Assembly: GCA_963942565.1 (NCBI GenBank)
Contig: OZ012687.1
Span: forward strand, 12,087,079-12,151,078
Source of the DNA: Maea johnstoni
Taxonomy: Eukaryota; Annelida; Polychaeta; Spionida; Magelonidae
Reading direction: 5' to 3'
DNA length: 64,000 nucleotides
The notes beneath the pieces are model-generated. The model searched no databases. It was not told the origin of the DNA and saw only the letters and a list, made by a program, of their open reading frames with translations. Positions 38,051 through 47,274 of this stretch are shown here, in pieces; the stretch's first letter is position 1; every line of letters begins with the position of its first letter. Position numbers and translations under genes: made by a program.

Positions 38051-39265
38051 TTTTTTTTTTTTACTTTTTTTTTTTTTTTAGCTCCCTCTCGCATTGATTT
38101 TGGGAAAAAAATCTTCCTAAAACAGAAAAAAAAGATGGCCTTACCTTGCATTCAACTTCAATACCCTATCCCTGGTATGCGAACAGGTAGGGCTATTTAA
38201 TCGAAAAAATCTTATCATACTTTCTTTCAATGTATGAGTACCAGAGACGTGCAAACAATTCAATAAACCCTCCCTTTTAATTCTGCTATTATCAATCTCT
38301 AGATATTATAAGTAAATATTGTCTGAGTAAAATGTAGCTAATGTATTGCTGAGGTTTCGCCAAAATTATACACGGCGACTTCTGTGTATTACCAATGAAA
38401 ATGTGTGTCGTGTTTCACCCCTGTACGGGGTTTGGGAAAAAACTGATGCTTCTATTATGGGAACGTTGCAACAGGTATTAACATGCAGATTATCAGCGCA
38501 GGAAAAGTCATAGCCAAGGGAGATCTGGTGCATTTTAGAACCAAGGGTAGCGCACTAAATGTTGTAAGATACATTAGATCTCGCGAGCCCTCGGGCTTTT
38601 CAATACAGCTACCTGACAACGTCTTAATGGCTATTATAGCATAGATGAATATACTTAATTATATAATTAATTAGACAAATGCTTTTTTCGTGCTATTTTC
38701 ATACGGTTGCCTACCAGTCAAGGGCAACGAAAACAGGAAACGCATAGTTCTGGCACCTCTCACGCTCGGTGGGAAAATAATATGAAAATATTACTATATC
38801 AACCTGTTTTAATTACGCATTGAGTCTAATCGATATATTCGTCCAGGTACTCTAGTTTTCTAAGAAATCGACTGTCTTGTGTCGATTTATCCTTCAGTGA
38901 CAAAATTGAAATCAATGACTCAGAACACAGTTTTTTTTCTAGACGATAGACTGTTACACAACGCTTGTTAAAACTTGACAGGCCACAGAAGGTTATTTAT
39001 CTACTTCCTTACTTCCTTGTGTGTGTTTAGTATGAACTCTCAATAGCGGTTGACTAGTGATAGGATAGATCGGCTGATGATTCACTATGGCCATAGTAGG
39101 TCACTGAGTGGCAGCCATTTTGATTTTCAGGAACATTTTCAAGATGGCGTTTGATGTAGAATGCCATACATTTGGCTGCATGCGTGCCCCTAGGGTGCTT
39201 AATTTTATCATGCGGACTTCAATTAATGAACACACCAAAATGAGGTATTTTTCTTTCATTTCGCA
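38051..39265. other. T-rich element then unassigned sequence
   Basis: Two T runs of 14-15 bases near 38050-38080 precede GCATTGATTTTGGG and TCTTCCTAAAACAG, partly matching 35392-35455 on the opposite strand. The remainder shows nothing. Confidence 0.35.
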
Positions 39266-39269
39266 TAGC

Positions 39270-39415
39270 TCCCCTGCTCACTGGCTCTCATCACTACAAA
39301 AGATCCCGATTTTGAATTTGGCTCGGAGCATGTGAGAAAGTTGTCTGTGACTTCTTACTCAGCCTGTTTTCTCCCAGGTATATCGGTTTATTCCACCAAT
39401 TACAACGGACTATCA
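39270..39415 (+). repeat. SINE fragment (GTGAGAAAGTT family)
   Basis: A degraded B box (CCGATTTTGAATTTGG), GAGCATGTGAGAAAGTTGTC and GGTTTATTCCACCAATTAC are in family order. Confidence 0.5.
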
Positions 39416-39765
39416 TCATCACCATCATCATGCACATCCTCGTTCTCATTAGAACATTATGGCCGGCGCATACTGAGATAGTGTGTTATAATATCTGAAA
39501 AAAACAGAAGATCAGAAAAGGGAAGACAAAGGATCAGAGGTCTGATGAGTATGGTTATGGGGTTAAAAACAGACACAGGCCATGTAATATATTTTACTGC
39601 CATTTATTCTGGACTAGACACAATCCATCCTTAATATGGCAGAAGATAAACGAAATTCATATTCCAAATTATTCAAAGGCATGGGACTCGGCTACCCTTT
39701 GTCAGGTGGTCTAGCGTAGTGCTAGCTGTGGTCGCTGTCTCTAGTTTGTACACTAAATGCACTTA

Positions 39766-39962
39766 GGGCCGTTCCATTTAAAAGTGTGGTGGGGGGGGGG
39801 AGGAACGGAAGATAATTGATAATTCGACATCCCCCCCCCCTCCTGCCAGAAATCATATGTAATCTGATGGGATAAATTAATTCAGAATTCGGCCCCTCCC
39901 CCCTTCAAAAAACCTTCCGTTCCCCCTCCCCCCCCCCCCCACACTTTTAAATGGAACAGTCC
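39766..39962. mobile_element. Harbinger-like MITE, 197 bp, TTA duplication
   Basis: The ends GGGCCGTTCCATTTAAAAGT and ACTTTTAAATGGAACAGTCC are inverted and flanked by TTA on both sides (39763-39765, 39963-39965). The inner parts of the arms are G-runs on the left and C-runs on the right, so the arms pair further. A three-base TTA duplication with GGG-type ends fits PIF/Harbinger. Noncoding. Confidence 0.8.
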
Positions 39963-39965
39963 TTA

Positions 39966-40358
39966 GGGAATTCGACCTCCGGTTGATGATTGTCAGAAAG
40001 GATGCCATTAAATTGAAGTTTGTCGATGTTTTCTCAGTACATTGAATTTAGTCTATTTTGCCTCGAGACTCTCCGGTAATATCCAATAATTACTTCTAGT
40101 TTGTCACGGTACAACTTAGATGACAGAAATGACACTGACGTCCCCTTGGCCCTTTACAACGTTTGGACAGAGCACAGATACGTCTCAATAAAGCAGCTAC
40201 CAATAGCTTGTTCGAGAAAAATATTAAGTCAATATTTGTTAGCCAAAGCTGAGGATTTTGATGTCAGTTATACCCTCACTTTTTCGTCCATATTGAAATT
40301 GAATTGTGCCTAGCCAGTTACTTATGATGCAAACACCCGAAATAATCGCCTATTAATA
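39966..40358. other. No gene recognised
   Basis: A 70-codon plus-strand frame (40101-40313) has no domain. Confidence 0.4.
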
Positions 40359-40671
40359 CTGCAACGAAAGATTACGTTAGTTTAATTTTTGCATTTTTTT
40401 AGCATTTAGCCTCGGACGCAAAATTAAAATTCACAATTATTAGTGCATTTGTGTTGAATTACTCTCAAAACCGCAATTTGAATTCTCGCCGGTACAAACA
40501 ATTTCTTTTTTTTTCAACATACATATGTGTATGTTGATAATTGAACGAATATCATCGCAACAGCCGTCTCGCACACCATGTTACGGCCAATTCGCAAAAC
40601 TAAAAAACGCAAAAATCTATTTACTGTAAATTCGCAAAATTTACTGTACACAATCTTTTGTGAATCTACAG
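40359..40671 (-). mobile_element. TA-flanked MITE copy 3 (313 bp)
   Basis: The left end CTGCAACGAAAGATTACG and right end CACAATCTTTTGTGAATCTA-CAG are flanked by TA (40357-40358, 40672-40673). AGCCTCGGACGCAAAAT and GGCCAATTCGCAAAA match the 8185 and 5596 copies. About 100 extra bases in the middle, including a small palindrome CATACATATGTGTATG, account for its greater length. A SINE fragment (GACCACTCGGCTATTTAGGC, minus) abuts it at 40679. Confidence 0.8.
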
Positions 40672-41029
40672 TACGTTAGACCACTCGGCTATTTAGGCTG
40701 GCGTCATTACCTATATCCAGTAGAAAGGTGAACGACCGACTGTGACAAACAAGGGGCACATCGGTACATGGCTGCCCTGCCAAAAGCGACGTCTATCATC
40801 TCGCACATGCTTAGGTGTGGTTTGGGAAGACTGCCAATTGCATGGCTACAATGCGTAGATGTGGAAGAAAAACAACGTGTCGTCTTGCAACACGGGGCCG
40901 AAGTATAAAAATATGCGCTGTTAAGGCATCGACCATGTACATTTTGGTAAAAATAACCTGTCACTGAAAATTGAGGAAAAAATAATCTTTGAATATTTGG
41001 AAAAAAATCATCTGAGATTTTTGTAATAT

Positions 41030-41095
41030 GGGAAGCAAGGTCGTGTGAACATTTCGGTGGATACAAGACTATAAACCCAATACCTTCTTACCTTT
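41030..41095 (+). repeat. 5'-truncated SINE (tRNA-Thr-like family)
   Basis: GGAAGCAAGGTCGTGTGAAC, ATTTCGGTGGATACAAGACT and a CCTTCTTACCTTT tail match the 3' end of the SINE at 6897-7140. Confidence 0.75.
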
Positions 41096-41348
41096 GATAT
41101 AATTCTTATTGAATGACAATGTGGTATATAGTGTAAAGATTGTGTAGCATGTCATTTTCTTTCTATTATCAATTTTTATTGTGAGGTGAGATATATGCCT
41201 TAGATTACAGAAATTAGACAGCTTTTTTGATTCTGTGCAATACTTGTGATAGGGGTTCTGCCTCATCACCACCACCAGCTTGACCCACCACAATGGGGGT
41301 CTTCTTTATGTGAAATTCCCCTATTAATATCGAAAGTCTGAAGCTAAT

Positions 41349-41622
<274 letters not shown>

Positions 41623-41636
<14 letters not shown>

Positions 41637-41797
41637 CATTTAGTTACACCATGTTTGAAAGTGCGGTCCGGATTGCTATCCAACCGAATTCATCCAGGTT
41701 TCACGAGGCGGAGCCGAGTTGGATCTGGATGACTGAGGGCGGATAGCAGGCCGTATTGCACTTTCCAATAGGGCGTAACGAATTCATCACCAGCTCT
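41623..41797. mobile_element. Foldback (ATACGGCCT family), copy 3
   Basis: The left arm AAGAGCAGGTGATCATTTAG and GAAAGTGCGGTCCGGATTGC pairs with the right arm GCAGGCCGTATTGCACTTTC and AATTCATCACCAGCTCTT. The centre is near GGCGGAGCC. The arm layout GCTGGTGAT-ATTCGTTAC-ATACGGCCTG is like the foldback at 12869, so they form one family. No clear target duplication. Confidence 0.75.
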
Positions 41798-41927
41798 TTT
41801 ATGATAAGAAAAAAAAACATATTCATCTCAAATTCTTTTTGCATGCAAGCATACATATTTAAAAGTACCCGCAAGTGTCTTTTCTGCTATCACATAGTTG
41901 TTCATTTTTAATGGAAAGCGGGTATGA

Positions 41928-42155
41928 GGCACCGTTTGTAACATCACGAATTCTGTCGACAGAATTATATTCTGTCCAACAGAATTCGTATTCTGTTGGA
42001 CATAATTACATTCTGTCGACAGAATGTAATTCTGTCAGACAGAATTGTATCAACAGAATTCGTATTCTGTTGGACAGAATGTAATTCTGTTGACAGAATG
42101 TAATTCTGTCCAATCGCATTCTGTCAACAGAATTCGTGATGTTACAAACGGCGCC
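41928..42155. mobile_element. Foldback with internal alternating-palindrome array, 228 bp
   Basis: The inverted ends are GGCACCGTTTGTAACATCAC and GTGATGTTACAAACGGCGCC. Between them are about ten short self-complementary blocks of the type ATTCTGTCGACAGAAT, in both orientations and with small variants. The whole element can fold as one long hairpin or as many small ones. No coding capacity and no clear target duplication. Confidence 0.8.
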
Positions 42156-42396
42156 CGATAAGCGGGGGTTGATTTTTTTTCATTTCGAAAGCCACATTAA
42201 CGCGTGAAGGTAGTTTAGGTTTTTAGAAGCAAGTGTGCGGTTGTACAATTTACTACAAAATGATTTCATTTAAATTATGGTCACATTTCGAATATATGCA
42301 TGCAAATCTTGCACCCAAGCATGGTATGCGCTGCATGGTCGCAACGCTCTCGGGTGCAGAAGCAACCACGTGTTGTGTTCTCGGGCGACACCACGC

Positions 42397-42485
42397 CCAT
42401 GACAGGATATGGTCACACAGAACTTTTTAAAGTCACTTGTTACAACTTTCAACCCTCAAGAGCATGCTAAAACTCCTATATTAAG
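42397..42485 (+). repeat. Segment A, left half of an interrupted site
   Basis: This 89-bp segment (CCATGACAGGATATGGTCAC ... CTATATTAAG) recurs at 45874-45962 with one mismatch. There it continues directly into segment B, while here it is followed by the TTAA-bounded block. Confidence 0.9.
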
Positions 42486-43045
42486 AGGAGTGCGGACATA
42501 CGAACGGAGCGACCTCTAATGACTATGCATTGCGTCATTATAGCCGCTCTTCACGCGCGCGGTGGAGGCACATTTTAGACAGTGGCGCGAGCGTTCCTTT
42601 GATGTAGCAGTCAGGCACAGAGGGGGGGGGGGGGGCGCACCCGTGTTACGTATTTCGCAGAAGGGTCATTTTTGAGACCCCCGCATGTCCTCGCTTTGTA
42701 AAAGAAGGGTATGTTTTTGTACCCAGGTACGAATTTGAGTGGTGAAAATCCTATTACAATCCACGTAGTATCCGCGGTTCTGACGCCGAGTGACTACTGA
42801 AGTGACTGGACTTCCGAGTCTGCTGCCGCTAAACAGGCGGAGAATTTTAACATCAAAAGTAAAAAATGCGTGTTCCCGTTCATCTAATGTCAGTGTTTTG
42901 ATGAAAGAAGGGGTGTTTTTTTTACTGGAAAAAGTCAGCGTTTTTCGAAAATAAGGTTGCTTTTTGGGGATGCTCTAGGTGGTATTTTTAAATTTCGATA
43001 ACAAGCGTATGTACGAGATAGTGGCAGACCCAAATCACTTTTTAA

Positions 43046-43366
<321 letters not shown>

Positions 43367-43741
43367 TGTCCAAACAGGGTGAGGGGAGTCGGGGGGGGGG
43401 GGGGGGGGGGGGGGGGGGGTGGCGAGTGCAGGGGGGAAACAAGAAGGGTTACGGGGATCAGGTTTCTGTAGTCTGTTCTCATGATGAAAGTGGTAGCGTG
43501 TTTTTCAGCCAGTGGGATATTAATTTACAAGGGGTGTGGTTATTCAAGTTACAAGCCTAGAGACTCGCACTGTCTAGATAGAACCTCTGATTTGGGGAGG
43601 GGGGGACGGGGGGGGGGGGGGGGGGTATGTGTGATATTGGTGATTGTGATATTAGAGCTAAGCAAAACACTTCACAAAAGACAATTCCAACAGCTGAAGA
43701 TACGTTCATAACTGAAAATATAAATCCTTACTTTAGTGTTC

Positions 43742-45010
43742 TGCATGAATTGACTGTAATATGGCGCCCCATAGCTTACAAAAAAGACGGTTGACCCTAT
43801 TTTTTTCATTTGTTGTATGAAAAAATAGAGTCCTAAGAAAATTTCAACAAGTTTAAGAAAAATCTGAATGTGGAGATTTTTCTTATAGCCTCACCAACTT
43901 ACTGCATTATTTAAGTGTTCTGTATGAAATGCCGGTAATGTGGCGCCCCCTAGCTTGAAAACAAAACGGTTGACCCTCAGTTTTTAGATTGTTTTACAAA
44001 AATATATGGTTCTAAGAACAATTTCAGCAAGTTTAAGAAAAATCTGAATGTGGAGATTATTTTATAACCTCCCGAACTTCCTGCAATATTTAAGTGTTCT
44101 TTATGAAATGCCGGTAATGTGGGGCCCCCCTAGCTTGAAAACAAAACGATTAACCCCCAGTTTTTAGATTGTTTTATGAGTTTATATGGTCCTAAGAACA
44201 GGTTCAACAAGTTTAAGAAAAATCTGAATGTGGAGATTTTTTCTATAGCTTCACCAACTTCCTGCAATATTGAAGAGTTCTGTATGAAATGTTGGTAATG
44301 TGGCGCCCCCTAGCTTGGAAACAAGACGGTTAACCCCCATTTTTTAATTTGTTTTATGAAAATACTTGGTCCAAAGAACAAATACAGCAAGTTTAAGAAA
44401 AATCTGAATGTGGAGATTTTTTCTATAGCTTCACCAACTTCCTGCAATATTGAAGAGTTCTGTATGTAATGTTGGTAATGTGGCGCCCCCTAGCTTGGAA
44501 ACAAGACCGTTGACCCCCATTTTTTAATTTGTTTTATGAAAATACTTGGTCCAAAGAACAATTACAGCAAGTTTAAGAAAAATCTGAATGTGTAGATTTT
44601 TTCTATAGCTTCACCAACTTCCTGCAATATTGAAGAGTTCTGTATGAAATGTTGGTAATGTGGCGCCCCCTAGCTTGGAAACAAGACGGTTGACCCCCAT
44701 TTTCTAATTTGTTTTATGAAAATACTTGGTCCAAAGAACAATTACAGCAAGTTTAAGAAAAATCTGAATGTGGAGATTTTTTCTATAGCTTCACCAACTT
44801 CCTGCAATATTGAAGAGTTCTGTATGAAATGTTGGTAATGTGGCGCCCCCTAGCTTGGAAACAAGACGGTTGACCCCCATTTTATAATTTGTTTTATGAA
44901 AATACTTGGTCCAAAGAACAATTGCAGCAAGTTTAAGAAAAATCTGAATGTGGAGATTTTTTCTATAACTTCACCAATTTCCCATAATACGGAGGTACCA
45001 TGGGTGAACT
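43742..45010. repeat. 180-bp satellite-like tandem array, ~7 units
   Basis: Units start at about 43742, 43921, 44100, 44281, 44461, 44641 and 44821. Each contains ATGTGGCGCCCCCTAGCTTG, a TTTTATGAAAATA-like segment and AGCAAGTTTAAGAAAAATCT. The four right-hand units are nearly identical, while the first three are clearly diverged. A degenerate eighth unit (AGTAGCGCCCCCTAAATTG) continues to about 45080. The pattern suggests recent expansion at the right end. Confidence 0.95.
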
Positions 45011-45330
45011 TGCCAGAGTAGCGCCCCCTAAATTGACAACTAAACAATGGAACCATATTTTTGGAACTGAGAATGAAATATATATATACTAAAGAATATT
45101 TGTACAGCATTATCGTTTTTTTTCTGTCATTTTACTTCTCTGTAATTACTACACGAAAATCTGTGAATTTTGAACAGTTGTCTAAATTGCCCTTAAGGGG
45201 GCGCCCTGTTGGGGGAGAATGAAACACCTCATCCCTTAAATTTTCAGGATTTCGAGAGAGGGTGGTCCGAGGAATCTCTGTACCAAATTTCGTGGAAATC
45301 CGTGAGTTGAGCGAATTGTCCTGTATGTCC

Positions 45331-45416
45331 TTAAGCTGCACGCCAGAGTATCGTATACTTCCTAAACTAAATATACCACTTTCTTGTAGTCATTTCCATG
45401 AAAACCGCTTTTATAT
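45331..45416 (+). repeat. Segment B, right half of the interrupted site
   Basis: These 86 bases (TTAAGCTGCACGCCAGAGTA ... CGCTTTTATAT) recur at 45958-46043 with two mismatches. Confidence 0.9.
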
Positions 45417-45873
45417 TCAATTTTCTGCTGCAATTGGAAATCTGTTTGGCTGTCACATCTAGCGTCAACACTCCATCGTATACTGCTACTAGCTGGCTGC
45501 ATTTGACCCATATAGATAAGGACCTGCACGCCAGTGCCGGCCAGGTGGGTAGCGTTCTCTAGGGAGTGCGAATGACAGGAAGCATTGCTCCCAACCGTCC
45601 GGGCCACCACGGTACCGTGGTGGCCAGGACGGTTGGTACTGTGGCCATATCCTGTAAAGGCTCATGGGATTTCGGCATCCCATCGCAGATGTACCCGTCC
45701 GTAGTGAAACAGCGGTGCGTTACGGCAGCAACCACTCACCGCACATCCGACGGCAGCGAGTACAATTTGACCTACTTTAGCCAGGCCGAGTATGCATCAA
45801 GTGCACTGACTCGCACAGATGTCAGTCTCAGGCATGAGGCATGCCTGTACTCTCCTTTGTTTAAATAGCCTAT
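45417..45873 (+). repeat. LINE 5' module, copy X (contains 46-nt palindrome)
   Basis: The first 241 bases, from TCAATTTTCTGCTGCAA to GGCCATATCCTGTAA, are about 95% identical to 50987-51247. The palindrome at 45591-45636 (CCAACCGTCC ... GGACGGTTGG around GCCACCACGGTACCGTGG) could form a strong RNA or DNA hairpin. A 100-codon frame (45566-45868) starts MRMTGSIAPNRPGHHG. The module lies between the A-B flank and its duplicate A'-B', upstream of the LINE frames. I infer a promoter-bearing 5' end of the LINE or an independent insertion. Confidence 0.6.
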
Positions 45874-46043
45874 CCATGACAGGATATGGTCACAGAGAAC
45901 TTTTTAAAGTCACTTGTTACAACTTTCAACCCTCAAGAGCATGCTAAAACTCCTATATTAAGCTGCACGCCAGAGTATCATATACTTCCTAAACTAAATA
46001 TACCACTTTCTTGTAGCCATTTCCATGAAAACCGCTTTTATAT
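45874..46043 (+). repeat. Fused A'-B' segment (empty-site copy)
   Basis: 170 bases combining segment A and segment B through one TTAAG. Identity to the separated halves is 98-99% (three mismatches in 175 compared positions). Confidence 0.9.
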
Positions 46044-46070
46044 CATACACTGGGCAGCTTAACCCTAGGT

Positions 46071-46691
46071 GTGTTGTTCATATTTACTGCACCCCATGTC
46101 CGGCAATACCCGAATATCGTTTTATGCTTAATACCTATACCATCTCAGTATCTGGAAGGAGACATTAACGATAAATATTTTTGGTTCATCAACCATAATA
46201 TGTCGAAATATCTTATTACATGTTTGCAATACATATGTGAAGTAACCTACCACCCGAAATACTATCTAACATATGAGTGTGCATACTGTAAACAGTCAAG
46301 AACATTGTACTCCTGTAGGGTATCGTATAATCTTGACACTATGAATGTATATATCGATGAACCTGTTTTTTGGTGCTATGTTGTCTCTACTCGTGCTACT
46401 TATGTTTTACAGAGACAATCTACAGTGGACCGGTGCGATGATGTATGGGATGCGACAACCTTATGGTTCCTCCTCTTTACGTACACGAGGATCCTAGTCA
46501 CGATTGGAATGTACTACACCCGGACGTCTCCGACTGTCCTTAGCCTGGCCCAACCCTCATCGCTCAAATTGACGGGTCACCATACATGGCATGGAGGAAA
46601 CCGAGAGACTTTTGTGATGCAAACGGACAATCAGGCGAGATGTATCCATGGTGCCTTACATTTATGTCCATCTGACAGTTACCGGTTGTAG
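46071..46691 (+). CDS. LINE ORF1-like frame a, 206 codons, function unknown
   Basis: An uninterrupted frame directly upstream of the LINE ORF2. No RRM, PHD, esterase or CCHC knuckle motif is visible. It is rich in Y, T and C, with an isolated CAYC. A frame this long is unlikely by chance in such AT-rich DNA and it overlaps the next frame by 44 bases, so I infer it belongs to the element. The start is simply the first ATG; a better start may exist inside. Alternatively it is 5' UTR that happens to be open. Confidence 0.4.
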   Translation: MLFIFTAPHVRQYPNIVLCLIPIPSQYLEGDINDKYFWFINHNMSKYLITCLQYICEVTYHPKYYLTYECAYCKQSRTLYSCRVSYNLDTMNVYIDEPVFWCYVVSTRATYVLQRQSTVDRCDDVWDATTLWFLLFTYTRILVTIGMYYTRTSPTVLSLAQPSSLKLTGHHTWHGGNRETFVMQTDNQARCIHGALHLCPSDSYRL

Positions 46692-47274
46692 TACAAATGT
46701 CGCATCCCATACACTGTACCAATATGGTCCGCTACGTATTTGTATGGACACTGTATGTTCTATGCGCTGGGTCAATATGACCTCTTGTGAAATCCAGGTG
46801 CGTCGGGGACAACCCCAGTCTAGTTTAGACAGTATAATATATGTATATATAGTATGCAACTATGCTATGCTACGTGGCGAATGCCTTATTATAATGAATT
46901 TATACAAGATGCGCGTAATAGGCTCTACTAACTATCTCTGGGTAGGGCCTGTTGATTGTAGACTCGATTACATGATGTTGATATTTATAATTCGTCGGGG
47001 ACAGCCCCAGTCTAATTTCGATAATATGATATATGAATATATGGAATACAACTATGCTATGCTATATGATAAATGTTTTATTATAATGAATTTATGCAAG
47101 GAAGTTGTAGTAGGCCCTACTAGCTATCTCTGGGTAGGGCTTGGTGATTGTGGATACGATAACATGGTGTTGATATGTGTAATTCACTCTATATTTAATG
47201 ATGCTCTACACAAATTTAATAGTTATATCTGTACTTATCGGTGTTATCTCCTGGAACCCACGGATGCCAGGTAG
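46648..47274 (+). CDS. LINE ORF1-like frame b, 208 codons, with in-frame tandem duplication
   Basis: The frame overlaps frame a on its left. Its stop (TAG, 47272-47274) lies 11 bases after the A of the probable ORF2 start at 47264, an arrangement seen in LINEs that use termination-reinitiation. Two 192-bp units (46801-46992, 46993-47184) are repeated in tandem and keep the frame, giving two similar 64-residue blocks that both begin RRGQPQS and contain YLWVG and a DC. The blocks differ enough to be more than a recent duplication. No known domain is recognised. Product and role are unknown; an ORF1-type RNA-binding role would be pure inference. Confidence 0.5.
   Translation: MVPYIYVHLTVTGCSTNVASHTLYQYGPLRICMDTVCSMRWVNMTSCEIQVRRGQPQSSLDSIIYVYIVCNYAMLRGECLIIMNLYKMRVIGSTNYLWVGPVDCRLDYMMLIFIIRRGQPQSNFDNMIYEYMEYNYAMLYDKCFIIMNLCKEVVVGPTSYLWVGLGDCGYDNMVLICVIHSIFNDALHKFNSYICTYRCYLLEPTDAR
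46801..47184 (+). repeat. 192-bp in-frame tandem duplication inside the LINE
   Basis: Both units begin CGTCGGGGACA and share CCCCAGTCTA, AACTATGCTATGCTA, TTATTATAATGAATTTAT and CTATCTCTGGGTAGGGC, with about 80% identity. Unit length is exactly 64 codons. Confidence 0.9.

Noticed and set aside
40707-41066. 119-codon minus-strand frame
   Set aside because: Overlaps SINE fragments at both ends and shows no domain.
44850-45110. 86-codon frame in the satellite array
   Set aside because: Frame crosses tandem units and is not kept in the others.
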